Positions 39,691 to 49,209 of a stretch of DNA of 64,000 nt are shown piece by piece (the first letter of the stretch is position 1; the number at the start of each line of letters is the position of its first letter). The stretch is taken from the NCBI RefSeq assembly GCF_921292975.1, contig NZ_CAKLCM010000002.1:930001-994000 (forward strand), read 5' to 3'. Position numbers and translations under genes: made by a program. The stretch is from Vibrio hippocampi (GTDB taxonomy: Bacteria; Pseudomonadota; Gammaproteobacteria; Enterobacterales; Vibrionaceae). The notes beneath the pieces were generated by a model. The model saw only the letters and a program-made list of their open reading frames with translations, made no database searches and was not told the DNA's origin.

Positions 39691-39725
39691 AAAGATCAAA
39701 CAAAGCCTTAGAGAAGACTAAGGCA
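39691..39725 (-). terminator. Terminator of the RND pump operon
   Basis: A seven-pair stem (39706-39712 with 39719-39725, GCCTTAG/CTAAGGC) followed on the minus strand by TTTGTTTGATCTTTTC. Confidence 0.75.
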
Positions 39726-39746
39726 TTGCTAAATAACGTAGGCGGG

Positions 39747-42700
39747 TTAGCCATTAATTGGTGATCGGTTTACGAGCAAAAAGAGGGCGTAGAGGCAGGG
39801 GATAACAATCAGTACCACCGGTAGTGAGAACAACAGTCCGTAGCCTAAAGTGAGAGACATTGGACCCATATACACATCGGTACCGCCGATGCCATACGCA
39901 AGAGGCAACAAACCAACCACGGTCGTTATTGATGTTAAAAGTATCGGGCGAAGTCGACTAGCGGCAGCGCCAATTACAGCGTCGATGACGGGTAATCCTT
40001 CTACCCTTAACTCATTAATTCTATTGATTAGCACCAACGAATTATTGACCACAACGCCCGTCATACCCAGCACACCAATCAACGCGAACAGCGATAATGG
40101 TTGCATGTGAACGAACAGTGCCATCAATGCGGAGACCACAGCAAATGGAATGACGGCCATGATCAGCAGAGGTTGCAGCAAAGAGCTAAACATAATCGCC
40201 AGTACAAAATAGATACCAACCATCGCCATCGGGAAAGCGACAACAAACCCAGACATAGTATCACTGGTATTTTCCGCTTCACCGCCAATGTCTAACTGGA
40301 CACTTTTTCCAACCTGCGGTGCTAATGCATCAGAAAGTCGTTGGCTTAACTCACCTGAACTCATCGCGTCATCAACAATTTGTGCGCTTACCAATACCTG
40401 ACGGTCGCCATTGTAATGTAGGAGTTCTCGTGGAGCCTGTACCTGTTGCACCTTTGCAAGGCGGTTTAGTGGCACTTTGACTCCGCTTGGCGTCGTTATC
40501 TTGGTGGTCTTGAGCCGTTCAATATTTCGATATTCTTGGTCCAACAGAACACGTAAATTCACCTCTTGGTCGCCAATCCAAGTTGACGTGACACTTTCGC
40601 CATCGAATGCGATGCGTAATGTTGTCGCCAAATCTTGAACCGTTAAGTTGTAACGGGCTAACCACTCATATTGTGGCAATATTTGCAGTTGTGGGTCAGT
40701 CAGTAGTTCATTATTGGTGACTTTATCTAAGCTTGATTGTTGTTGCATCCAAGCCATGACCAAATTCACAGCGTGGTTGCGTTCGGTTTCGTTATTGCTG
40801 ATCACACGGATCTCAATGGGTTCACCTGGAGGAGGACCTCCTGCGTCGACAGTAAATTTAACAAAGTTAATTGTTGGCGCGTGTTGTAATTTCTCATTTA
40901 AATGGTCAGCAATTTGATTGGCGGTTCTATCTCGCTGCTCATAGTTTGAAAGCGTCAGTACCCCGTGACTCGCCGGACTGCCATAAGTCATACGATAGGA
41001 GACGAGTTCGCTCTTATCGAGTTGTGCAATAGCGTCTTCAAATACGGAATGAGCCTGACGAACCTGTTTCAGCGACGCTCCAGGGGCGACTTCGGTGTAT
41101 ATCTTTATGTATTTTGCGGTTTCGCTTGGGAAGATATCAAGTTTCAGTGTCATCAACAGTGTGCCCCCGCTCGCAAGGGCGATAATAGAAACGGCAAGTA
41201 CCGACTTCTTCCACACTAAACAGCGCTGTAACAGCAATCGATAGCGTCTGATCACACCGTTGAATCGATCCTGTTCTTGCGGTTTGTTTTGCTGTTTTTT
41301 TAGAGCGTTTGCAAGATGAGCGGGTAGGGTAAACGTGCATTCAGCCAAAGAGAACAGTAGCGCAGCGATAACGGTAATCGGGATCACCATAATGGCTTTC
41401 CCCATTGTTCCGGGAATAAAGAACATGGGGATAAACACAAGAGCCGTCGTAGTCAAGCTTGCAAAGATTGGGCGGATAACGTTTTGCACTCCAGATTTTG
41501 CTGCGTCGAGTGGCGTTTTACCTTGTTGACGTTGTTGATAAATACTCTCGGCAACGATGACTGAATCGTCAACGATAATGCCGATAACCAACAACAGTGC
41601 AGCCAGCGTAATACTGTCTAAGTTCATACCAAGAATAGGCAGAACGGTCATTACACCCAGTACGCAAAATGGAATCGAAACCGAAACCCAAAAAGCGATG
41701 GCGCGTTGTAAGATCAGACTCAGAACAATAAGAATCAGGACAAGTCCCACAACGCCATTGGTGGTGACAATTGAGAATTTGTCACTCATATCATCAGCAA
41801 GGTTGAGAGAGATAGGAAAAGCAAACTGACCGTTCAAGCGCTTGCTCTCTTGTTCAAGCAACGCTTTGACGCGATCAATGGTAGCAATGATATCGGCGTT
41901 AGCACTCTTAGCAACGGTAAATAGCACCGCGGATTCGCCATTAACCATGCCTAACTCAGTCGCTTTTTCGAATGAATCGGAAACACGCGCAACATCACCC
42001 AGTCGCACCGTTTCACCACTAGGTAACACCTTAATAATCGTATTTGATAACTCTTCAATTGAATGGATTTGAGTCAAGGTAACAATACGTTGTTCGCTGT
42101 TCCATGATTCGATCACGCCGCCCGACAGTGAAAGGTTGCGGGTATTGATCGCTGATGTTATATCGGACAGCGCCAGTTGATAGCGCTGTGTTTTTGATGG
42201 ATCAACCTCAATCCAAAATTCACGTTCGGTAAACCCGGACAGTGAAACGGTGCCGACGCCAGCAATACTTCTCACTTTTTTATCTAAATCACGAACGTAG
42301 CTTTGCAGTTGTGCGTTATCAAGTTGGGTGATGACACCAAATGTCATTATTTCAAATGAAGACGTACTGATTTGTTCGACCAGTGGCGGATTCGAAATGT
42401 CTTTAGGCAATCCTTGAACTCTATCAACAGCCTGCTGAATATCGCGGATGGTTTTTTGAATATCGTCACCTTCATCAAGCTCGATGGTGATCAAAGATTG
42501 ACCGTCGAATGATTGAGAGTCGTACTTAGTGAGTCCTTGTACCGACTTCAACTCTTTCTCGATTCGATTGGTAATGTTCAACTCAATATCTTGTGCTGAT
42601 GCACCGGGGTACTGAGTGGTAATTTCGACTTCAGCAAAGGCAACGTCAGGCAATTCCTGTAGCTTAAGGATACTCATTGAACCCAAGCCAATCAGCAACA

Positions 42701-42764
42701 CCATAATGGTGATTAGACGTGCCAAAAAGCTACGTTCTGCGAAGTAAGCGAGAAAGTTATTCAT
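39747..42764 (-). CDS. RND efflux transporter, inner-membrane permease
   Basis: A 1005-residue AcrB/MexF-like proton-driven exporter, twelve helices with two large periplasmic loops. The N-terminus MNNFLAYFAERSFLARLITI is typical, and helix 4 carries the proton-relay aspartates in LLVIGIIVDDSVIVAE. It is somewhat shorter than AcrB (1049), as in the heavy-metal/solvent-type or VexH/VexK-like lineages; substrate is unknown. The ATG follows AAGGCGGGAACC, ten bases after the adaptor stop, so the two form an operon. No outer-membrane channel gene is adjacent. Confidence 0.93.
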   Translation of the reverse strand: MNNFLAYFAERSFLARLITIMVLLIGLGSMSILKLQELPDVAFAEVEITTQYPGASAQDIELNITNRIEKELKSVQGLTKYDSQSFDGQSLITIELDEGDDIQKTIRDIQQAVDRVQGLPKDISNPPLVEQISTSSFEIMTFGVITQLDNAQLQSYVRDLDKKVRSIAGVGTVSLSGFTEREFWIEVDPSKTQRYQLALSDITSAINTRNLSLSGGVIESWNSEQRIVTLTQIHSIEELSNTIIKVLPSGETVRLGDVARVSDSFEKATELGMVNGESAVLFTVAKSANADIIATIDRVKALLEQESKRLNGQFAFPISLNLADDMSDKFSIVTTNGVVGLVLILIVLSLILQRAIAFWVSVSIPFCVLGVMTVLPILGMNLDSITLAALLLVIGIIVDDSVIVAESIYQQRQQGKTPLDAAKSGVQNVIRPIFASLTTTALVFIPMFFIPGTMGKAIMVIPITVIAALLFSLAECTFTLPAHLANALKKQQNKPQEQDRFNGVIRRYRLLLQRCLVWKKSVLAVSIIALASGGTLLMTLKLDIFPSETAKYIKIYTEVAPGASLKQVRQAHSVFEDAIAQLDKSELVSYRMTYGSPASHGVLTLSNYEQRDRTANQIADHLNEKLQHAPTINFVKFTVDAGGPPPGEPIEIRVISNNETERNHAVNLVMAWMQQQSSLDKVTNNELLTDPQLQILPQYEWLARYNLTVQDLATTLRIAFDGESVTSTWIGDQEVNLRVLLDQEYRNIERLKTTKITTPSGVKVPLNRLAKVQQVQAPRELLHYNGDRQVLVSAQIVDDAMSSGELSQRLSDALAPQVGKSVQLDIGGEAENTSDTMSGFVVAFPMAMVGIYFVLAIMFSSLLQPLLIMAVIPFAVVSALMALFVHMQPLSLFALIGVLGMTGVVVNNSLVLINRINELRVEGLPVIDAVIGAAASRLRPILLTSITTVVGLLPLAYGIGGTDVYMGPMSLTLGYGLLFSLPVVLIVIPCLYALFLLVNRSPING

Positions 42765-42774
42765 GGTTCCCGCC

Positions 42775-43587
42775 TTATTGCACGATGGTTACGTGTTCTG
42801 CACCACTGCTTTCAAATTCAGTGGTCGCGTGAATAGACATACCCGGCTTAAAAAGGTGTTGCTCATTGTTGATTTCAACATCGACGAAATAGGCAAATGT
42901 AACAGGATCAAGTTCGACACCAATGCGGTTAATTCGAGCGTTAACACGCTGCGTTGGCTGAGCTTCTGACCAGACTTGGATAGGTTGACCGACGGCGAGC
43001 GCTTGGAGGTCGAATTCGCTGGCGAGTAAACGGACATTTAACTGATCAATGTTGGTGAGTTTGTACAGTAAATCCCCTTGGTTGACCCAAGTGCCGTTGT
43101 CAACGGAACGCTCAACCACGTAGCCATTGATCGCAACATCGACCTGCGTATTGTTTAGATCCAACTTTGCTTTCTTTAACTCTATCTGGGCTAACGATAA
43201 GTTGGCTTGAGCCGCAGAAAACTCGGCTTTGGCGATATCCAGCTCGTTCTGAGACAAACTTTTTTTCGATCGTAGCTTTTGATAACGAGTGTAGACAGAT
43301 TGCTTAATATCCCAGTCTGCTTGCATGAGCGCCAAATTAGCTTGTTGCTTACTCACCTCAAGTTTGAAATCTTGATCCTTAATCGTGGCGAGACGATTGC
43401 CTTGGGTAACGATGTCTCCAGTTTGCCAATGTACTTTTTCGATGACACCACTAACTTCGGAGACCACATTTAAAGGGTTTTTGCTGATCGTTTTACCTAT
43501 TAGCTCAACGGCATGGCTAAAGGGGGGCAATATCGTTGCGATAATCGCACAAGGTAATATCACACAAAGTAATAGTGGTTTGTTCAT
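42775..43587 (-). CDS. RND periplasmic adaptor (membrane fusion protein), short form
   Basis: A 270-residue HlyD/AcrA-type adaptor; short compared with about 370 for AcrA. N-terminal signal peptide (about 1-26, MNKPLLLCVILPCAIIATIL). The lipoyl-like halves are VSEVSGVIEKVHWQTGDIV and VAINGYVVERSVDNGTWVN, joined by a coiled-coil hairpin (about 75-140). A beta-barrel domain follows, but the usual C-terminal membrane-proximal domain is missing or very reduced. Works with the RND permease encoded next. Confidence 0.92.
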   Translation of the reverse strand: MNKPLLLCVILPCAIIATILPPFSHAVELIGKTISKNPLNVVSEVSGVIEKVHWQTGDIVTQGNRLATIKDQDFKLEVSKQQANLALMQADWDIKQSVYTRYQKLRSKKSLSQNELDIAKAEFSAAQANLSLAQIELKKAKLDLNNTQVDVAINGYVVERSVDNGTWVNQGDLLYKLTNIDQLNVRLLASEFDLQALAVGQPIQVWSEAQPTQRVNARINRIGVELDPVTFAYFVDVEINNEQHLFKPGMSIHATTEFESSGAEHVTIVQ

Positions 43588-43802
43588 GATCGCTCTCCCA
43601 ATAAGTCATGCTGGGAGTGTAGCGCCACCAATGTCGAGTTTTTGTGAAATTAGCGAGCTGTGGAGGTACCAAATGAAAATAATTTCATATCTGTTTGATA
43701 TTGATGATCAATGATGGTGATTTCATCGGCAAATATTTACAGAGGATACGTTGGTTGAAAATACGATGAGTTAGCGCAGCGTTCTCAACCATCACGAGTG
43801 GA

Positions 43803-43835
43803 TAAAAAAAGAGACCACATTAATGTGATCTCTTT
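43803..43835 (-). terminator. relV terminator
   Basis: A long stem around the palindrome CACATTAATGTG (43808-43835, one position pairs as U-G in the minus-strand transcript), followed by TTTTTTT on the minus strand. Confidence 0.9.
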
Positions 43836-43849
43836 GGGTTATGGATAAT

Positions 43850-44626
43850 TTAAGCCGCTTTAATATGCGTCGTAATATAAGGTTGCCATGCATCTTGATA
43901 TAACTGCAGCGACTGGCGTCTTAGGCTGGCAATCTGTGCAGTTTCAAAGTCGTTAAGGACTCTTTGTTGAGCAAGTGCGTTTCGCTCGATATCTTGAATA
44001 ATTTCATAGAGATCATGCTCAGGACCACTTTTCACATCGGCAATGGCTTGTAAATGAAATTGTACTTCAGCAATGATGCCAGTTTTAGGGAGTTTCACGA
44101 GTACGTTTAAGTCACGATAGCCTGATGGAGCAGGCGATTTAAATCGATTTTTGACTCGAACAATTTTTGCTTCGCGACTGAGTGTTTCATAGGCCCCGAC
44201 TAAAGAGTCGACATCGTTTGCGACGATAGTTGCTCTTGCAAGGTCTGTAATTTTGTTGGTTTCACCGCCCAGTTCGGTCGCTATTTTTTCTTGGGCGCGT
44301 TGGTAGGATTTAACACCGGAAAACAAACTCTCTGTTTGAGTCAGAAGAGTGGTTGTTTTACACAAGGCTTCCAATTCGCTTTGAGCTTGATGCGCCTTAC
44401 TGTACAGCACATCGAAGTCTTCATAAGGTTGCTTGGCGGCTTGGTCGAATGACTCAATACCGTAAAGACCACTTAAACTGTGTTTAAATGTAGAGGCGGA
44501 AATTTGGTTCTGTTCTTGCTTGCCTTTTGACTGGTTAGTTTCGGATGGATTAAGCGTAACCGCAAATGCAGGAGCGCGGCTGAGTACCAATAGCATTAGT
44601 GCTGCGGTACGAAGGAATTGGCTCAT
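43850..44626 (-). CDS. relV: RelV small alarmone synthetase
   Basis: A 258-residue RelA/SpoT-domain protein matching V. cholerae RelV, which makes (p)ppGpp when RelA and SpoT are absent. The synthetase motifs are SGVKSYQRAQEK (K106), ITDLARATIVAND (D128, R131) and IIAEVQFHLQ (E187), which agree to within one residue with positions reported as essential in RelV. Unexpected for a GTP-using cytoplasmic enzyme, residues 1-22 (MSQFLRTAALMLLVLSRAPAFA) look like a signal peptide. The ATG follows AAGGAGAGAGA. Single gene with its own terminator. Confidence 0.93.
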   Translation of the reverse strand: MSQFLRTAALMLLVLSRAPAFAVTLNPSETNQSKGKQEQNQISASTFKHSLSGLYGIESFDQAAKQPYEDFDVLYSKAHQAQSELEALCKTTTLLTQTESLFSGVKSYQRAQEKIATELGGETNKITDLARATIVANDVDSLVGAYETLSREAKIVRVKNRFKSPAPSGYRDLNVLVKLPKTGIIAEVQFHLQAIADVKSGPEHDLYEIIQDIERNALAQQRVLNDFETAQIASLRRQSLQLYQDAWQPYITTHIKAA

Positions 44627-44940
44627 TCTCTCTCCTTATTACGTTATAAAACGGTGAAATAAAGGCGATAACGTCAGGAGTACTGATAAACTTGGAACAA
44701 AGCCATCATAAGGTCTGACAGTGGCTATCACTACTCATTTAATCAAAACAGTATTCTAATTGTGATGCTGAACTCAGTTTCACTTTCCGCTGACAAAGCC
44801 CTGATTTTAACTTCACTGACGCAGTAGCCACACCGAGATAAAACCAGCTGAAAAAGCCGTGTGAGTAATTTGCTCATGACATTTTCTGTAGTCTCGGTAA
44901 ACTGCGGAAATGATTATCTAACGTTGAATATGAATCCATC
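44627..44940. other. Divergent relV/tpm intergenic region
   Basis: 314 bases, mostly AT-rich. A short inverted motif CGTTAT (44642-44647) with ATAACG (44669-44674) lies upstream of relV. No gene or strong repeat seen; it must contain the promoters of both genes. Confidence 0.5.
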
Positions 44941-45591
44941 ATGAACGATTTTGAAATTTGGCATGATAAGTGGGCGGCAAACCAAATTGGCTTCCACCTT
45001 GAAGACGTCAATCCTTTGCTAATCGACTATTGGTCGAAGCTAAAACCGTTAAAGAACGAAACGGTGTTTGTTCCTCTATGTGGTAAATCAGAAGATTTAG
45101 TTTGGCTTGCGCAGCAACATGACGAGGTGTACGGCGTCGAGTTAAGCCAAATTGCGGTGAGAGCCTTCTTTGCCGAACACTTTTATACTCCGCTGGTGAC
45201 AGCTATCAGTGGTCAATATGAGCTCTATCAGTTCGATGAGCTGAACCTCTATGTCGGTGATTATTTTTCGTTGCCGATTGCGCCTGTCGATTTGATTTAC
45301 GACCGAGCAGCGTTAGTGGCGATGCCAAAGGAAATTCGTGGTGAGTATGTGAGCAAGTTGAAGCAGTTACTAAAGCCGGGTGGGCGAATACTGTTGGTGA
45401 CGCTGGATTATATTCAGCAAGAGTTATCTGGCCCTCCTTTCAGTGTGACAGAGGCAGAGCTAACGGAGTACTTTGCTGGTGACTATCAACTTACGCGACT
45501 TTATCGAGACGAAGCGGGTGAGGATCATCGTAGAATTAAGCAAGGATTAACGCGATTTGCGGAAGAAGTTTGGTTAATTGAATCTAAGTAG
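44941..45591 (+). CDS. tpm: Thiopurine S-methyltransferase
   Basis: A 216-residue cytoplasmic class I SAM methyltransferase. Recognisable family features are [20 protein letters not shown] near the N-terminus, [18 protein letters not shown] (SAM-binding motif I), [15 protein letters not shown] and [20 protein letters not shown]. In bacteria it is linked to methylation of selenium or tellurium compounds and thiopurines; the physiological substrate here is unknown. Convergent with glsB. Confidence 0.95.
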   Translation: MNDFEIWHDKWAANQIGFHLEDVNPLLIDYWSKLKPLKNETVFVPLCGKSEDLVWLAQQHDEVYGVELSQIAVRAFFAEHFYTPLVTAISGQYELYQFDELNLYVGDYFSLPIAPVDLIYDRAALVAMPKEIRGEYVSKLKQLLKPGGRILLVTLDYIQQELSGPPFSVTEAELTEYFAGDYQLTRLYRDEAGEDHRRIKQGLTRFAEEVWLIESK

Positions 45592-45649
45592 CCCAAGTAG
45601 TCAGGTTGGCAAGTCGGTTAGAGCAGCTTTGTGATTGCGCGTACAAACG

Positions 45650-45685
45650 TTGTTTTGGGGTGTCATTGGTGACACCCCAAAACAA
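45650..45685. terminator. Strong hairpin between tpm and glsB
   Basis: A 16-bp perfect stem (45650-45665 with 45670-45685), TTTTGGGGTGTCA against its complement with TTGG loop. It separates two convergent genes. A U-rich tail is only within the stem, so it could act on both strands. Confidence 0.8.
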
Positions 45686-45721
45686 ATGACTTAGCTGCAG
45701 TCTGTTAGGGTATGAGATTAA

Positions 45722-45973
45722 CTAGCCACGAATAAATCGGTTGTAAACAAATAGCAAAACGAAAGCGCCTAATGTCGCGGTGATGATACTGCCAATGTTC
45801 ACACCGTCTGCGCCTCCAAGCCCAAGAAACCCGCCAAGAAAACCACCGATAAATGCGCCACCAATACCGAGTAAAATGGTCGCGATCCAACCACCGCCAT
45901 CGTTACCAGGCATCAGCCACTTTGCCAGTGCTCCGGCAATTAAACCAAGAATAATCCAAGATAAAATACCCAT
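45722..45973 (-). CDS. GlsB/YeaQ/YmgE-family membrane protein
   Basis: An 83-residue transglycosylase-associated (GlsB) family protein with three membrane segments. Sequence is glycine-rich: GLIAGALAKWLMPGNDGGGW, TILLGIGGAFIGGFLGGFLG and IGSIITATLGAFVLLFVYNR. Family members are stress-induced, precise function unknown. The ATG at 45973 follows GAGGAACGAATA; an upstream in-frame start would add 23 residues before the first helix and lacks a better ribosome site. Confidence 0.9.
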   Translation of the reverse strand: MGILSWIILGLIAGALAKWLMPGNDGGGWIATILLGIGGAFIGGFLGGFLGLGGADGVNIGSIITATLGAFVLLFVYNRFIRG

Positions 45974-46238
45974 TATTCGTTCCTCTATTATCAGGTAAAT
46001 GTTGCGTTTAAGAATGACACAGGCTAGTTCATTCCATTTCAAAGGTAGACCTTTTTAGCTAAATACCCAATTTATCAGCCAAACCTTTCTTCTGTTGGGG
46101 ATTGTTCGCATGATTTTATAAGAAAGATTGCGTCAGTAATCCACTTATTACTCACTGTTAAATCAGCGATTGTACTAACATATACAGTAAAGTTGGTTTT
46201 CAATGTTGATTGACGTAGTTGTAGAGTTGAGGTGAAGG

Positions 46239-47957
46239 ATGTTGCAGTTCTCTAGTTGTAAGTGGTTGGGTAACTCATTGTTATGTTTGTTATTGGGTTG
46301 TGTCATGCTGACATCACAGGTTTTTGCAGAGTCGGAGACATCAGCGACTAAGGTCGATTCGACAGGGGTGAGTACGGCAGTTCAAACCAATGCCGATAAA
46401 ATCGAAGTAAAACTGACTCAGGCAGAAAAAGATCTAAAGGATTTATCAGCGTCGCTGCAACAGGCGCAGGGCGAACAGAAAGATGCTATTCAATTGCAGT
46501 TGTTTAACAAAAACAACCAGCTAAGAAACATCATTGGCACTGCAATCAATAACAAAAGTTTGCCGAATCAGGAGTTGATCAAGAGAGTTGATATTCAACA
46601 GGGTTACGCTGCCGGTGCAAAAACTTATCTTGAGGAAACCATCTCAAAAGTAGAAGTAGAGATAGACAAGGCACAAGATAAAGACAAACTTTCACTGCTT
46701 AACGACTATCGTGAATTAAATGAATACCTTGACTCGGTGTATGCGCAAAGTTGGCAAAACCTCGAATGGTTGGGAAAGTTAGGGCAGACCGATGTTGAGG
46801 GCGAGGAGCAACTCAGCAGTGTACTTGCGCAACGCATGCGCTTGATCTCCGCCACGATTGATTATTTTAATCAGCAATTGACGACTTTTGACACGCAAAT
46901 TTCTGCCGCCCCTGAGTCTGAAAAGACGGCTTTGCAAATGAATCAACTGATCGTGCGCCAGAGACGCTCCATCGAAACCGACAGTTTGCAAAGCCTGATT
47001 ACGCTTGGTGACAAAATGGGGATGGAAACGTCCGAATATAAGCGCCAAATGTTTGATGTCACAGGAAATATTACCCAAGACATTTTTGATTCCAAGGTGT
47101 TACTGTCGATAGTCAGTCACTGGTGGAGTGGCGGTCTCGACTGGTTAGTCGACAATGCACCCTCGCATCTTTTCCAATTGGTTGTCTTTGCCTTAATACT
47201 ATTACTGACGCGTCTTGTGGTACGCGGTGTTCGCCGTTTGGTGGAAAAAACAGTTAAAAGCAAAAACCTCAATCTCTCCCACTTGATGCAGAACTTTTTT
47301 GTCGGCATGTCCGGTAACATCATTTGGGTTATCGGTATTATGGTGGGACTGTCCCAAGTAGGGCTCAACCTAGCGCCAATCTTGACTGGTTTCGGTATCG
47401 CTGGTGTCATCATTGGTTTTGCGTTACAGGACACCTTATCCAACTTCGCAGCTGGTATGATGTTACTGATTTATCGTCCATTTGATGTTGGGGATTTTGT
47501 ATTTGCGGGTGGTGTAGACGGCAAAGTGAGCCATATGAGTTTAGTTAATACCACGATACGCACCTTTGATAATCAAATTATCATCGTGCCGAACAGCAAG
47601 ATTTGGGGGGACGTTATCAAGAACGTTACCCATGAGCGAATTCGTCGTGTTGATATGGTGTTTGGTATTGGCTACGGTGACGACCTATTGAAAGCAGAAC
47701 AGGTGTTGCAAGATATTGTGCAAGCCCATCCAGCAGTGCTTAAGTCGCCGGAGACTAATATCAGAGTCCACACTTTAAACACTTCATCGGTGGATTTTAT
47801 TGTCCGCCCTTGGGTGAAAACCGATGATTACTGGGATGTTTACTGGGACATCACCAAAGAAGTGAAGCTCCGTTTTGACCGAGAGGGCATTTCTATCCCG
47901 TTCCCACAACAGGACGTTCATCTACATATGGTTAAAGGGGCTCAAATAGAGAGTTAA
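46239..47957 (+). CDS. MscS-family mechanosensitive channel
   Basis: A 572-residue protein. A signal peptide (1-30, ending VFA) is followed by a long helical periplasmic domain (about 45-260) that is coiled-coil rich (KVDSTGV...; AEKDLKDLSASLQQAQGEQK). Three helices near 285-400 lead to the pore-lining TM3 (GVIIGFALQDTLSNFAAGMM) and the MscS beta domain (RPFDVGDFVFAGGVDGKVSH; FDNQIIIVPNSKIWGDVI). Releases solutes on hypo-osmotic shock. GAGGTGAAGG precedes the ATG. Confidence 0.92.
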   Translation: MLQFSSCKWLGNSLLCLLLGCVMLTSQVFAESETSATKVDSTGVSTAVQTNADKIEVKLTQAEKDLKDLSASLQQAQGEQKDAIQLQLFNKNNQLRNIIGTAINNKSLPNQELIKRVDIQQGYAAGAKTYLEETISKVEVEIDKAQDKDKLSLLNDYRELNEYLDSVYAQSWQNLEWLGKLGQTDVEGEEQLSSVLAQRMRLISATIDYFNQQLTTFDTQISAAPESEKTALQMNQLIVRQRRSIETDSLQSLITLGDKMGMETSEYKRQMFDVTGNITQDIFDSKVLLSIVSHWWSGGLDWLVDNAPSHLFQLVVFALILLLTRLVVRGVRRLVEKTVKSKNLNLSHLMQNFFVGMSGNIIWVIGIMVGLSQVGLNLAPILTGFGIAGVIIGFALQDTLSNFAAGMMLLIYRPFDVGDFVFAGGVDGKVSHMSLVNTTIRTFDNQIIIVPNSKIWGDVIKNVTHERIRRVDMVFGIGYGDDLLKAEQVLQDIVQAHPAVLKSPETNIRVHTLNTSSVDFIVRPWVKTDDYWDVYWDITKEVKLRFDREGISIPFPQQDVHLHMVKGAQIES

Positions 47958-48017
47958 AGCTGAGAGCTAGAGGCTAAAAGCAAAAAGCTAAAACAGAGAA
48001 CAAAAACAGGAGGAAAG

Positions 48018-48209
48018 ATGGAAGCATTAACCCAATGGCAAATTCGCTGCCCCTATTGTGGTGAGCGATTTGATACTTCCATCGACTGTTCGGTTGAACA
48101 GCAGGAGTACATCGAAGATTGCTATGTCTGCTGTCGACCGATCCTATTTCAAGTGAGCGTCTATGATGACAACTTAACCGTCACGGTCAAACATGAAAAC
48201 GAGGGTTAA
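48018..48209 (+). CDS. CPXCG-motif cysteine-rich protein
   Basis: A 63-residue zinc-ribbon-like protein with CPYCGERFDTSIDC near the N-terminus and a second CYVCCRP pair, matching the CPXCG-motif family (four zinc ligands). The function is unknown. The ATG at 48018 follows AGGAGGAAAG. It is 60 bases after the MscS gene on the same strand and probably cotranscribed. Confidence 0.9.
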   Translation: MEALTQWQIRCPYCGERFDTSIDCSVEQQEYIEDCYVCCRPILFQVSVYDDNLTVTVKHENEG

Positions 48210-48260
48210 CACTTGGTCGCTAGATTAGGTTGAACTTATTGAATACAAGAGGTAAAACTT

Positions 48261-48525
48261 TATACCCAAGTTACCTCAAGATGCAGAGTTCAGAGGTCCT
48301 AGATGACTTTATATCAAGGAAAAGATGTGAAGGAATGGTGAATCCTTTCAAGCATATTTGACGCCGAGATAAAGTCATCTAGGACCTCCCTTCGGGCGAG
48401 TTTGCTTGGCTCGTGGCCGGCGTTAGCGACTCTTTATTTAGAACCACTAAATCTTCGAGTCGTTGCCTTGTCCACAAACCAAGCAAATCTCGCTGAACCT
48501 CGCATCTTGAGGTAACTTGGGTATA
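48261..48525. repeat. Nested palindromic intergenic element, about 265 bp
   Basis: A perfect 24-bp terminal inverted repeat (48261-48284 with 48502-48525, left arm beginning TATACCCAAGTTACCTCAAG). Inside lies a second perfect 20-bp repeat (48293-48312 with 48369-48388) and a third imperfect one (about 48393-48417 with 48470-48494). A short hairpin (GCGACTC 48426-48432 with GAGTCGT 48457-48463) is innermost. No open reading frame. It looks like a non-coding, strongly structured dispersed repeat (MITE-like) of vibrios, inserted between the CPXCG gene and argO. Shorter remnants are at 18778 and 20546. Confidence 0.85.
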
Positions 48526-48562
48526 TATTCAATATGATTTTCACCTTTAAGGAAGTGCTAGC

Positions 48563-49171
48563 TTGGACGCGACCATTTTTGTTACCGGCTTTTCCCTCGG
48601 TTTTTCGTTAATTCTCGCCATTGGTGCACAAAATGCATTTGTATTAAAACAAGGACTCAAGCGGCAGCACGTATTTGCGGTCTGTTTGGTTTGCGCATTA
48701 TCTGATGCATTGTTGATCACGCTTGGTGTGACCGGCTTTGGTACGGTTGTTGAGCGTTATCCCAATGTAGAATGGATCGCGCGATACGCGGGGGCGGCTT
48801 TCCTTTTTTGGTATGCTTATTTGAGCTTTTACAATGTATTGCGTCGTTCTCATCAGCTTGAACCCGCCGCGGAAACAGAGCAGAGTTTAATGAAATCAAT
48901 GTTGATCTGTCTTGGATTAACTTGGCTCAATCCTCATGTTTATCTTGATACACTCGTTCTTCTTGGATCTATTTCATCCCAGTATGTACCAAAGCAAGCC
49001 TGGTTTGGTGCTGGGGCGGTTTGCGCCTCCTTCGTATTCTTTTTCTCGCTTGGCTATGGTGCTAGGTTATTAGCTCCGCTATTTAAACAGCCTAAAGCAT
49101 GGAAGGTATTAGAGTTATTGGTCGGTTGCATTATGTTAACGATTGCAATTAGCTTGGTGGTTGGAAGTTAG
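48563..49171 (+). CDS. argO: ArgO/LysE-family amino-acid exporter
   Basis: A 202-residue six-helix inner-membrane exporter. The conserved LAIGAQNAFVLKQGLKRQH near residue 22 is the LysE/ArgO signature, and LGLTWLNPHVYLDTLVLLG is the second conserved motif (N-P-H). ArgO exports arginine. The start is TTG at 48563, preceded by AAGGAAG seven bases away; there is no in-frame ATG before the first helix. The palindromic element directly precedes its promoter. Confidence 0.88.
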   Translation: MDATIFVTGFSLGFSLILAIGAQNAFVLKQGLKRQHVFAVCLVCALSDALLITLGVTGFGTVVERYPNVEWIARYAGAAFLFWYAYLSFYNVLRRSHQLEPAAETEQSLMKSMLICLGLTWLNPHVYLDTLVLLGSISSQYVPKQAWFGAGAVCASFVFFFSLGYGARLLAPLFKQPKAWKVLELLVGCIMLTIAISLVVGS

Positions 49172-49209
49172 CAGCGATAACCAGAAATTATGGATAGAAA
49201 TAGGAGCTT

